Below, in pieces: positions 1 through 5,874 of a stretch of DNA of 6,866 nt. The stretch's first letter is position 1. Each line of letters starts with the position of its first letter. The notes beneath the pieces were generated by a model, which saw only the letters and a list, made by a program, of their open reading frames with translations, was not told the origin of the DNA and did not search any database. The DNA comes from Gemmobacter sp. (GTDB taxonomy: Bacteria > Pseudomonadota > Alphaproteobacteria > Rhodobacterales > Rhodobacteraceae): NCBI GenBank assembly GCA_030656535.1, contig JAUSPL010000071.1, forward strand, positions 1 to 6,866, in the 5' to 3' direction. Both the position numbers and the translations under genes were made by a program.

Positions 1-616
1 CCACCAGCTCATTCGCCTTGCGGGTCAGTTCCTGCATGCCGATGACCGACACCAGCGACGACATCTTCAACATATAGACCAACTGGTTTCCCAGTGCAGG
101 CAATATGCGGCGGATCGCCTGCGGCAAGATCACATAGCGCATGGTGTCACGGTAGTTCAGCGACACCGAATAGGCGGCCTCGTACTGGCCGCGCGCGATG
201 GACTGGATGCCCGCGCGGAAAATCTCGGCCTGGAACGCGCTGTCTGACAGGGCCAGCGCCAGAACGCCTGACCAGAACACGGTCAGTTGCAACCCGGTGA
301 TCTGCGGCAGCCCATAGTAAACCCACAAGATCAGCACCAGGATCGGCACTGCGCGCACCAACTCGACATAGACCCGCGACGTCCGCCGCAGCCAGCGGTT
401 GGACGACAGCCCCGGCAGCGCCACAAGCAGGCCGACCGTGACCGAGATCAAGATTGCGGTGGCCGACAGCGTCACAGTGTATTGCAACCCGCTCAGCATG
501 AACCGCAGGTTGTTGTAGCCGGATTCGGTGGCCGGATTGACCACATACCAGCCCCAGTTGGACGAACAGCCCGCAAGGGCCAACAGCGCGGACAGCAGGA
601 TCAGATTGCGCATCAT
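1..616 (-). CDS. Amino-acid-type ABC transporter permease, 3' end cut by window edge
   Basis: This is an inner-membrane permease of the polar amino acid importer family (HisM/GlnP type), which forms the channel of the importer whose ATPase lies just upstream. It starts at 616 (MMRNLILLSALL) and 205 codons are visible, so only a short C-terminal tail should be missing. Hydrophobic segments lie near residues 4-15, 46-68 and 90-103, with more beyond. The ATPase-contacting EAA loop is at 146-165 (EAA, then ILP at 163-165). The glycine usual six residues after the loop's Glu is Ser152. The N-terminus is odd: Leu14-Ala15-Gly16-Cys17 is a perfect lipobox after a short hydrophobic run, followed by WGWYVVNP and then the usual transmembrane core. 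The gene begins 6 nt after the ATPase stop behind a G-run rather than a strong ribosome-binding site, so the two are probably translationally coupled. The family call is firm; the substrate is unknown. Confidence 0.93.
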   Translation of the reverse strand, partial: MMRNLILLSALLALAGCSSNWGWYVVNPATESGYNNLRFMLSGLQYTVTLSATAILISVTVGLLVALPGLSSNRWLRRTSRVYVELVRAVPILVLILWVYYGLPQITGLQLTVFWSGVLALALSDSAFQAEIFRAGIQSIARGQYEAAYSVSLNYRDTMRYVILPQAIRRILPALGNQLVYMLKMSSLVSVIGMQELTRKANELV

Positions 617-622
617 GGCCCC

Positions 623-1366
623 CTAGTGGTTCAGGATCTTTTGCAGGAAATCCTGCGCACGCGGGCTTTTCGGCGCGGTAAAGAAGTCTTGTGGCGCGCC
701 TGTCTCGACGATTTCGCCGTGGTCCATGAACACCATCCGGTCGGCGACGCGGCGCGCAAAGCCCATTTCATGGGTGACCACGATCATGGTCATGCCGGTG
801 TGGGCCAATTCCTCCATCACCACCAGCACTTCGGATATCATTTCGGGATCCAGCGCGGATGTTGGTTCGTCAAACAGCAAGATTGCAGGTTCCATGCACA
901 GGGACCGCGCGATGGCCACGCGCTGTTGCTGGCCGCCCGACAGTTGCCGGGGGAATTTGTCGGCCTGTTCAGGGATACGAACCCTGGCCAGATAGCGAAG
1001 CGCGATGTCTTTGGCATCCGTGCGGGTCAATCCGCGTGCGCGCATCGGGCCCAGCATCAGGTTTTCCAGAACTGTCAGATGTGGAAACAGGTTGAACTGC
1101 TGAAACACCATCCCGACCTTGGCACGCACTGCGGCCAAGGTTGCTGGGGTCACAGCCACGCCGTCAACCTCGACCCGGCCCGTGTCGATGCTTTCCAACC
1201 CATTGATGCAGCGGATCAATGTCGATTTTCCCGACCCAGATGGTCCGCACACCACCACCTTTTCGCCGCGCGCGATGGCCAAGGATATGTCCTTAAGAAC
1301 CCTGAAATCGCCGAAACTTTTCGACACTGTGTCAAACAGAATGGCAGGTGCCGCATTTCCCGGCAT
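623..1366 (-). CDS. ABC transporter ATP-binding protein, polar amino acid type (GlnQ/HisP-like)
   Basis: This is the cytoplasmic ATPase that powers the importer. It has 247 residues, normal for the family, with all motifs intact: Walker A GPSGSGKST at 41-49, Q-loop Gln89 in VFQQFNLFPHLTVLEN, signature LSGGQ at 142-146, Walker B ILLFDEP at 162-168 with catalytic Glu167, D-loop SALD at 170-173 and H-loop His199. The FQQFNLFPH stretch is characteristic of amino acid importer ATPases. I chose the ATG at 1366 because AAAGGA sits 6 nt upstream. An in-frame ATG at 1405 would add 13 residues, but its extra sequence (MPCCVTPRAKGSL) looks like translated leader and has no such site. It is the first gene of a leftward unit with the permease. 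The binding protein is divergent, so the importer is split over two transcripts. Confidence 0.96.
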   Translation of the reverse strand: MPGNAAPAILFDTVSKSFGDFRVLKDISLAIARGEKVVVCGPSGSGKSTLIRCINGLESIDTGRVEVDGVAVTPATLAAVRAKVGMVFQQFNLFPHLTVLENLMLGPMRARGLTRTDAKDIALRYLARVRIPEQADKFPRQLSGGQQQRVAIARSLCMEPAILLFDEPTSALDPEMISEVLVVMEELAHTGMTMIVVTHEMGFARRVADRMVFMDHGEIVETGAPQDFFTAPKSPRAQDFLQKILNH

Positions 1367-1390
1367 CAGTGATCCTTTCGCGCGTGGTGT

Positions 1391-1426
1391 GACGCAACAA
1401 GGCATTAGTTTTTCTTGCGTCGCAAG
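1391..1426. promoter_or_regulatory. Nested inverted repeats in the divergent importer intergenic region (candidate operator)
   Basis: The 121 bp between the ATPase and binding-protein starts hold GACGCAA at 1391-1397 and its exact reverse complement TTGCGTC at 1415-1421. Overlapping the second arm is an odd-length perfect palindrome, CTTGCG-T-CGCAAG, at 1414-1426. Three related half-sites in about 35 bp between two divergent starts are a plausible binding site for one regulator acting on both transcripts. Which protein binds is not visible from sequence; the LysR product encoded in this window is one candidate. Confidence 0.45.
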
Positions 1427-1443
1427 TGATTTCGGGCAAGAAT
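1415..1443 (+). promoter_or_regulatory. Weak candidate sigma-70 promoter for the substrate-binding protein gene
   Basis: TTGCGT (1415-1420) and AAGAAT (1438-1443) are 17 nt apart and match the -35 and -10 consensus at 3/6 and 4/6. This would give a 5' leader of roughly 40 nt containing the AGGAGG site. The -35 would lie inside the palindrome at 1414-1426, so a protein bound there could block the promoter. The match is weak and the call is tentative. Confidence 0.22.
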
Positions 1444-1487
1444 TGGCGCATTACACAACATCGGCGAAAAACCTGAGGAGGTTTCGA

Positions 1488-2264
1488 ATGAAGCTGCTTA
1501 AATCCGCTGTGGCGGCTGCCATCCTTGCGCTTGCGGCTCCGGTCGCGCATGCGCAATCGGCCCTGAACGAGATCCTGACCTCGGGCGTTTTGAAGGTGGG
1601 CACCACGGGCGACTGGAGCCCGATGACGATGAAGGACGTCGCAACCAACAGCTACAAAGGGTACGACATCGACATGATGACCCAACTGGCGGCTGACTTG
1701 GGCGTCAAGGTCGAATTCGTGCCAGCAGACTGGAAAACGCTGGTTAGCGGAATTACGGCGGGCACCTATCACGTCACCGGATCTGCCGGCATGTCGCCTG
1801 CACGCGCCAAGGCGGCAGGGTTTTCGCTGCCCTATTTCACGGTCGCCAACGTTCCCTTGATCAACAAGAAGGACGAGGGAAAATATCTGGACTGGGACGA
1901 TCTGAACAAGCCAGAAGTCATCATCGCGTCCACGCTGGGCACCACGCAAGAGGCGCAGATCAAGCAGTTCTTGCCGAACGCCCAGCACAAGACAGTGGAA
2001 GCCCCCGCGCGTGATTTCCAGGAAGTCGTGGCCGGTCGCGCGACCGCGCACATGACCTCGAATGTCGAGGCGGGGCAGTTGGTGCAAAAGTATCCGGAAC
2101 TGATGATCGTGCCGGTCAAGGAACTGCGGGCGCGCACCCCCATTGCGATGCTGTTGCCGCAGGGGGATCAGGTGTGGATCAACTATATCAACACTTGGGT
2201 CACGCTGAAGAAAGAGGCCGGGTACTTTGACGAACTGAAGGCAAAGTGGAAGCTGAACAACTGA
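1488..2264 (+). CDS. Periplasmic substrate-binding protein, SBP family 3, cyclohexadienyl dehydratase (PheC)-like branch
   Basis: This is the periplasmic ligand receptor of the importer. The precursor has 258 residues. A Sec signal peptide has Lys2 and Lys5, a hydrophobic core to about residue 20, and probable cleavage after Ala-His-Ala at 20-22. The start at 1488 is set by AGGAGG 6 nt upstream; the open frame extends back to 1119, but only as antisense of the ATPase gene. The mature protein shows VGTTGDWSP at 37-45, GYDIDMMTQLA at 58-68 and SPARAKAAGFSLPYF at 103-117. Arg106 is the family's carboxylate-binding arginine. VGTTGD and the MTSNVEA segment (189-195) recall cyclohexadienyl dehydratase and its non-catalytic binding-protein relatives. 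The Asp that usually binds an alpha-amino group appears replaced in that segment (Ser191-Asn192), while Glu194 aligns by eye with the PheC acidic residue. A transport role is favoured over dehydratase activity because the ATPase and permease genes are adjacent and divergent. The ligand is unknown. Confidence 0.93.
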   Translation: MKLLKSAVAAAILALAAPVAHAQSALNEILTSGVLKVGTTGDWSPMTMKDVATNSYKGYDIDMMTQLAADLGVKVEFVPADWKTLVSGITAGTYHVTGSAGMSPARAKAAGFSLPYFTVANVPLINKKDEGKYLDWDDLNKPEVIIASTLGTTQEAQIKQFLPNAQHKTVEAPARDFQEVVAGRATAHMTSNVEAGQLVQKYPELMIVPVKELRARTPIAMLLPQGDQVWINYINTWVTLKKEAGYFDELKAKWKLNN

Positions 2265-2275
2265 CCGAAAGGTAA

Positions 2276-2303
2276 GGGGCGCGCGTTTGCTGCGCCCCGT
2301 TTT
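2276..2303 (+). terminator. Rho-independent-like terminator or attenuator after the binding-protein gene
   Basis: A 7-bp GC stem pairs GGGGCGC (2276-2282) with GCGCCCC (2292-2298) around a 9-nt loop, in which two more GC pairs can form with a bulge. It is followed by G and four T. It begins 12 nt after the binding-protein stop. The T-run is short and gives way to five C, so termination is probably incomplete. It could cap an abundant binding-protein mRNA while letting some transcription continue into the GST and creatininase-family genes. Confidence 0.6.
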
Positions 2304-2308
2304 CCCCC

Positions 2309-2947
2309 ATGTTGATACTATATGCCCTGCCTGCCAGCGCCTTTTGCGCAAAGGTCCGGATCGTGTTGCGCTACAAGGGATTGGAGTGGAAGGAACTTCC
2401 GCCGCCCGGCGGCTACAGGACGGCTGAATACAAACAGCATGTCGTGTCCGGAAACTTGCCTGCCCTGATCGACGATGGTTTCTTGATCGCCGACTCGGAA
2501 GCGATCGTCGAATATTTGGAAGAAAAGCACCCCACACGGGCGCTTTTGCCCGCTGACCTGCAAGACAGGGCGCGGATGCGGGAACGGGGCCGGTTTCACG
2601 ATACCCGACTGGAACCGCAGTTGCGCGCCCTGTTTGCCCATATCCTGCCCAATGACCGCGACACAGACCTGAATGCCCGGCAGTCGCAGGCATTGACGGA
2701 ACGGTTGGGGCAGTTGGCGGTGATGCTGGGGGAGGACGATCTTGCCTTCGGTTTGGGGGATGTCGGATTTCCGGCGACCTGTGCGTGGATCGATGCACTG
2801 ACGCCTGTTTTGGGCCTGACGGTCGTTTGGCCACGGCGCGTACGCGACTATCTGGCGCGGCTGGGTCAGGTTCCAGCAGTTGCGACCGAAATGCAGGGCA
2901 TCCGTGCTGCCATTGATGCATGGTTTCAGGCCAAAGGTCTGGCATGA
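2309..2947 (+). CDS. Glutathione S-transferase family protein
   Basis: This is a probable cytosolic glutathione-dependent enzyme of 212 residues, typical for the family. The N-terminal thioredoxin-fold domain (about 1-78) begins MLILYALPASAFCAKVRIVL, with Ser10 or Cys13 at the position of the GSH-activating residue. NLPALID at 49-55 carries the cis-proline (Pro51), and DSEAIVEYLEEKHP from 62 is the gamma-glutamyl-binding segment, with Asp62-Ser63 where Glu-Ser is usual. An all-helical C-terminal domain follows from about 88. The S-x-x-C-x-x-VRI pattern loosely resembles isomerase-type (zeta, maleylpyruvate) GSTs, but this is not enough to assign a reaction. The start at 2309 has no Shine-Dalgarno sequence: it follows the terminator-like hairpin and a C-run directly. 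The stop overlaps the next gene's start as ATGA, so the two are probably co-translated. The class and substrate remain open. Confidence 0.88.
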   Translation: MLILYALPASAFCAKVRIVLRYKGLEWKELPPPGGYRTAEYKQHVVSGNLPALIDDGFLIADSEAIVEYLEEKHPTRALLPADLQDRARMRERGRFHDTRLEPQLRALFAHILPNDRDTDLNARQSQALTERLGQLAVMLGEDDLAFGLGDVGFPATCAWIDALTPVLGLTVVWPRRVRDYLARLGQVPAVATEMQGIRAAIDAWFQAKGLA

Positions 2948-3684
2948 GGCTGGATCTGATGACGTGGCCAGAGGTCGAGGCACATCTGGCGCGCGCGGGT
3001 GGTGTGATCTTGCCTGTGGGATCGACCGAACAGCATGGGCCGATGGGGCTAATCGGGACGGATGCGCTGTGCGCGACGGTGATCGCCGAACGCGCGGCTG
3101 AGCTTTGCGGTGCGGTGGTGGCACCCACGCTTGCGTTGACGCCCGCACCGTTCAACACCGCATTTCCCGGTACGATTTCGATCTCGGAGCCGCTGTTTCA
3201 GGCCTTGTTGGGCGAGGTGCTGGACGCCCTTCTGGGGCAGGGGTTCGCCCCGGTCTATGTGCTGAACGGCCACGGGGCCAACCTTGAACCGATCGGCAGG
3301 GCGTTGGCGGGGCGGTCCGGGGTGACTGTGCGCAGTTGGTGGGATTTCGAGCCGGTCAATGTCTTGCGCCGGGCGTGGTATGGCGATTGGGAAGGGATGC
3401 ATGCAACCCCGTCCGAGGTGGCGATCACCATGGCGGCCCACCGCCAGCCGCAGATACCGGACATCGCGCGCACCCCGCCACGCAAGCTGTCGCCGGACTA
3501 TATCGCAGCGCATGCGGGCGATCGGCACGGGCCACCCGATCAGCACCGGCGCGACTTTCCTGATGGACGGGTCGGGTCACATTCTGCGCTGGCGACACCT
3601 GCCCAAGGTGCCCGGCTGATCGGCGCGGCTGCGCATGCGGTTGCGGCCGACTATGCGACAATGGCGCGAAGCGCGTCCGGCTGA
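2944..3684 (+). CDS. Creatininase-family metal-dependent amidohydrolase
   Basis: The creatininase family comprises metal enzymes that hydrolyse cyclic amides, formamides or similar bonds; examples are creatininase and the archaeal formamide hydrolase ArfB. This 246-residue protein has the expected length and keeps every recognisable metal ligand: Glu29 and His31 in LPVGSTEQHGP, Asp40 in GTD, His110 in LNGHGAN, and Glu158 in HATPSEV (153-159), the counterpart of HAGxxETS. NGHGAN lacks the extra Glu of true creatininase (NGHYEN), so creatinine is an unlikely substrate. The C-terminal DFPDGRVGSHSALATP is a normal family ending. The start at 2944 overlaps the GST stop by 4 nt and has AAAGG just upstream; an in-frame ATG at 2920 lies inside the GST gene. 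Coupling to a GST-like gene and the opposing NicX-like gene suggests a step in catabolism of a nitrogen-containing compound (inference). Confidence 0.92.
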   Translation: MRLDLMTWPEVEAHLARAGGVILPVGSTEQHGPMGLIGTDALCATVIAERAAELCGAVVAPTLALTPAPFNTAFPGTISISEPLFQALLGEVLDALLGQGFAPVYVLNGHGANLEPIGRALAGRSGVTVRSWWDFEPVNVLRRAWYGDWEGMHATPSEVAITMAAHRQPQIPDIARTPPRKLSPDYIAAHAGDRHGPPDQHRRDFPDGRVGSHSALATPAQGARLIGAAAHAVAADYATMARSASG

Positions 3685-3696
3685 GAGTGTCCGCGC

Positions 3697-3725
3697 GCGG
3701 TCGCCTTGGCGAAGGCGGGGGCCGC
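3697..3725. terminator. Hairpin in the convergent gap after the creatininase-family gene
   Basis: The 59-bp gap between two convergent stop codons contains CGCCTT (3702-3707), loop GGCG, and AAGGCG (3712-3717), a perfect 6-bp stem. GCGG at 3697-3700 and CCGC at 3722-3725 can extend it across an internal loop. There is no T-run on either side, so it is at most a Rho-assisted or processing hairpin serving both transcripts. Confidence 0.35.
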
Positions 3726-3743
3726 GTCAAACGCGTGCAATGC

Positions 3744-4844
3744 CTATTCGACCGATGCCGACAAACGGCCTGTCGGCGTCAGACCGATATCCTGCGATGG
3801 ATTTGCAAAAACCTTGGCCGCGCAAGGATAGCGTGCCAGGATTTCCGCCCCGCCGGGGACACGTTCCGGATGCAGTCGGCCATTGTCCCAGACTGCGATC
3901 CCGTCCAGCCGGACCGTCGGGTCCACCACGTTCAGCGAAATCTCGCCGGGCGCATATTCCCCGCAGGTGTGAAAATGCAGCAGGCGCGGGTTGCCAAAGG
4001 CGCCGCCGCTCCAGCGTGCAAGGTCGGCCCCGGCCTGATCGCGATACCCGCAGCCGGGATGGATGCCCGCGTGCCAGGAGTGAACATTGTCCCGGTCGAT
4101 GCCCAAACCTTGGGCGACGCGGGTATAATGTGCCAAGGCAAGGTCACGGTCGGGGCCGTCAAAGCGGGTAATCCGGCCCTGGTCGAAATGTATTTCCAGC
4201 ACATTCCCCAGCACGGCACTGTAGGGGGCGTAGTAGGTAGACCCGGTCCCGGTCAGAAACCCGGCCTGTGCGATCTTCCCCCGATAGGGCGCTGCCGGAA
4301 CCGGGGCAAAAACCGACAGCGGAAACCGCCGAACCGTCACCTCGCCCGCATATGCGGGAAAGTTGGCGCCAGGACCTTCGAAATCCGTGCCAAGCGGGCA
4401 GGTGACATGGATATGCCGGGCGACCGACAGCGCATTGTTCAGGCAGTCGCGCAGCGCCTGGAACGCATGATGATGCGCGCACCCAAAGTCTGATCCCAGC
4501 ATATCGGCATCCAGCGCATAGCTGACCACGGGGTGCAGGTCGGCAAGAGCGGGGCTGAAACGAAGTTGATCCCCCATCCGCGCCAGGAACAGCACCCTGT
4601 CGGCAGCCGCAAGGGCGGGGCCCAGATCGTCGGGAAGATCGCGCAAGACGGGCGCAAACGGCACTGCGTGTACTGTGGCCCGGGCCCCCATCGCTTGTGC
4701 TGCCCGAACAATGACCTCGCCCAAACTTGGATCATAAAACCCGGTTTCGGGGTCTTCTGACAGCACCAGCAAGTGGTCCCCCGCGCGCAGGTCGGCACAG
4801 TTTTGCAAAAGGTTTCGCGCGCCCAGACTTAGATTGCCGCCCAT
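3744..4844 (-). CDS. M29 aminopeptidase/NicX-like protein with altered metal site
   Basis: This 366-residue protein belongs to the fold group of M29 aminopeptidases (AmpS) and 2,5-dihydroxypyridine dioxygenase (NicX). The evidence is the order of segments: DLRAGDHLLVLSEDP (18-32), ARHIHVTCPLGTDFEG (142-157, close to ARSLHVRSKAGSDF of NicX as I recall it), VLEIHFDQGRIT (215-226), VHSWHAGIHPGCGY (254-267), LLHFHTCGEYAPGE (288-301), then ISLNVVDPTVRLDG (302-315). In NicX the last region carries the His-x-Asp iron ligands; here the same place reads Ser303-Leu304-Asn305. The upstream ligand His is roughly at 255-258, and extra histidines at 258, 262, 290 and 292 could form a different site. The start at 4844 is chosen for AAAGGA 6 nt upstream; an ATG at 4892 would add 16 unconvincing residues. 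The gene is divergent from the LysR gene and is its likely target. It could be a hydrolase, a dioxygenase variant or a non-metal enzyme. The family is fairly sure; the reaction is not. Confidence 0.8.
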   Translation of the reverse strand: MGGNLSLGARNLLQNCADLRAGDHLLVLSEDPETGFYDPSLGEVIVRAAQAMGARATVHAVPFAPVLRDLPDDLGPALAAADRVLFLARMGDQLRFSPALADLHPVVSYALDADMLGSDFGCAHHHAFQALRDCLNNALSVARHIHVTCPLGTDFEGPGANFPAYAGEVTVRRFPLSVFAPVPAAPYRGKIAQAGFLTGTGSTYYAPYSAVLGNVLEIHFDQGRITRFDGPDRDLALAHYTRVAQGLGIDRDNVHSWHAGIHPGCGYRDQAGADLARWSGGAFGNPRLLHFHTCGEYAPGEISLNVVDPTVRLDGIAVWDNGRLHPERVPGGAEILARYPCAAKVFANPSQDIGLTPTGRLSASVE

Positions 4845-4902
4845 GCCCTGTCCTTTCGCGTCCCGTGTCACGAGGATAGCAGGGCGCCGCAATCACGGCC
4901 AT

Positions 4903-4931
4903 TTGACTTGAATAATGCAATGTATTAGAAA
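4903..4931 (+). promoter_or_regulatory. Candidate promoter of the LysR gene, possibly producing a leaderless mRNA
   Basis: TTGACT (4903-4908, 5/6 to consensus) and TAGAAA (4926-4931, 4/6) are 17 nt apart. Transcription would be expected to begin about 7 nt past the -10, at or next to the ATG at 4939. That ATG has no Shine-Dalgarno sequence, which fits a leaderless transcript. This is inference from spacing only. Confidence 0.35.
4908..4920. promoter_or_regulatory. LysR-type T-N11-A dyad between the NicX-like and LysR genes
   Basis: TTGAATAATGCAA is a 13-bp imperfect palindrome in which five of six pairs match, with TTG and CAA ends, which is the T-N11-A form of LysR-family boxes. It lies in the 94-bp divergent intergenic region and begins at the last base of the LysR gene's candidate -35. 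This placement fits autoregulation plus control of the divergent NicX-like gene. An outer AATA (4911-4914) and TATT (4923-4926) add weaker symmetry. Confidence 0.45.
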
Positions 4932-4938
4932 AACTGAT

Positions 4939-5874
4939 ATGAAGCCAAATCTGCCGTTCACCGCCTTGCGCACGTTTGAATCGGTCGCCCGTCTGAGGGG
5001 ATTTGGCCGTGCCGCAGAGGAACTGGGTGTTACTCAAAGCGCCGTCAGCCAACATGTCAAGTCGCTTGAGGAATGGTTGGGGCGCAGGTTGTTGACGCGG
5101 GGCGGGGGGCGGGTTGCCCCGACGGACGACGGGGCACGGCTGGCCGCAGCGGTGGCCGAAGGCTTTGGTCTGGTCAGCGCCCTGTGCAACGATCTGCGCG
5201 CAGCACCGGGCGAGGATCTGACGATTGGCGTGTCTTGTCTGCCGGGGTTTGCCTACAACTGGCTCTTTCCGCGGCTGATGACCTTTGATCAACGTTATCC
5301 GAACTACCCGGTGTCCATCATCACCACTGCGGCGCTGGCCAGTTTCACCGATGACGACGCTGATATCGCGATCCGCTATGGGCTGGGTGGCTATGCCGGG
5401 ATGCATGTTGAAAAACTGATGTCGGAACAGTTGTTTCCGGTCTGCGCGCCGTCATTGCTGGAACGTGGCCCGCCGCTGAAGTCCCCTGCCGATCTTGCAC
5501 GCCACACGTTGTTGTATGATGAAATCGCGGACATCGGTGGCAGTCCCCCGACCTGGGACTACTGGGCCCAGCAGGTTGGTACAACACTGCCGAAACCGGC
5601 GCGGATCCGACGGTTCGGGCAATCGAATATGGTCGTTCAGGCCGCGGTGCGGGGCTTTGGCGTGGCGTTGGGGCGCGAACCCCTGGTGATTGACGCGCTG
5701 ACCGAAGGCCGTCTGGTGCGTCCGTTTCCCGAACTGGTGCCGTCGCAGTTCGCCTATTGGATCGTCTGTCCAAGCGGCGCCCTGAAATCAGACCGCATCC
5801 GCGCGCTGCGCGATTGGCTGCACGATGAGGTCGCCCGTCAACCCTCCATCCCAGCCCCGGTTCCGCAGGGCTGA
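4939..5874 (+). CDS. LysR-family transcriptional regulator, GcvA-like clade
   Basis: This is a DNA-binding regulator of 311 residues, normal for the family. The winged helix-turn-helix occupies about residues 5-65: FTALRTFESVARLRGFGRAA, then EELGVTQSAVSQHVKSLEEWLGRRLL, with recognition helix around 32-44. The wing reads RVAPTDDG where family members usually have xxLTxxG. The effector domain begins near 92 with LTIGVS. It shows the GcvA-clade pattern WLFPRLMTFDQRYP, then DADIAIRYGLGGYAGMHVEKL, FPVCAPSLL and PADLARHTLLYDE. The start at 4939 (MKPNLPFTALRTFE) matches the usual clade N-terminus. An in-frame ATG at 4915 would add eight residues but falls inside the T-N11-A dyad. Neither start has a ribosome-binding site. 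Its position, divergent from the NicX-like gene, makes that gene the likeliest target. Whether it also controls the importer or the Rieske gene is unknown. Confidence 0.93.
   Translation: MKPNLPFTALRTFESVARLRGFGRAAEELGVTQSAVSQHVKSLEEWLGRRLLTRGGGRVAPTDDGARLAAAVAEGFGLVSALCNDLRAAPGEDLTIGVSCLPGFAYNWLFPRLMTFDQRYPNYPVSIITTAALASFTDDDADIAIRYGLGGYAGMHVEKLMSEQLFPVCAPSLLERGPPLKSPADLARHTLLYDEIADIGGSPPTWDYWAQQVGTTLPKPARIRRFGQSNMVVQAAVRGFGVALGREPLVIDALTEGRLVRPFPELVPSQFAYWIVCPSGALKSDRIRALRDWLHDEVARQPSIPAPVPQG

Noticed and set aside
287..1372. A 361-codon plus-strand open frame
   Set aside because: It is antisense to the ATPase and permease genes, with Gln/His/Arg-rich low-complexity translation and no recognisable domain.
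1119..1487. A 123-residue N-terminal extension of the binding protein
   Set aside because: The extension is antisense to the ATPase gene. The ATG at 1488 has an AGGAGG site at ideal spacing and begins a clean signal peptide.
1332..3158. A 608-codon open frame on the minus strand across the binding-protein and GST genes
   Set aside because: It is antisense to two well-supported genes, has no family-like sequence and is rich in Arg, Pro, Ser and His, as expected for a shadow frame in GC-rich DNA.
3087..3684. True creatininase or creatinine catabolism for the creatininase-family gene
   Set aside because: The motif is NGHGAN and not NGHYEN, so the extra Glu metal ligand of creatininase is missing; no creatinase or sarcosine oxidase gene is nearby.
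4467..4475. A His-His-His run (residues 124-126 of the NicX-like protein) as a metal site
   Set aside because: It sits in the N-terminal helical region before the conserved catalytic half, and nothing links it to the active-site segments.
4915..4938. An upstream start for the LysR gene at 4915
   Set aside because: It lies within the T-N11-A dyad, adds residues not typical of the clade, and has no ribosome-binding site. It is not fully excluded.
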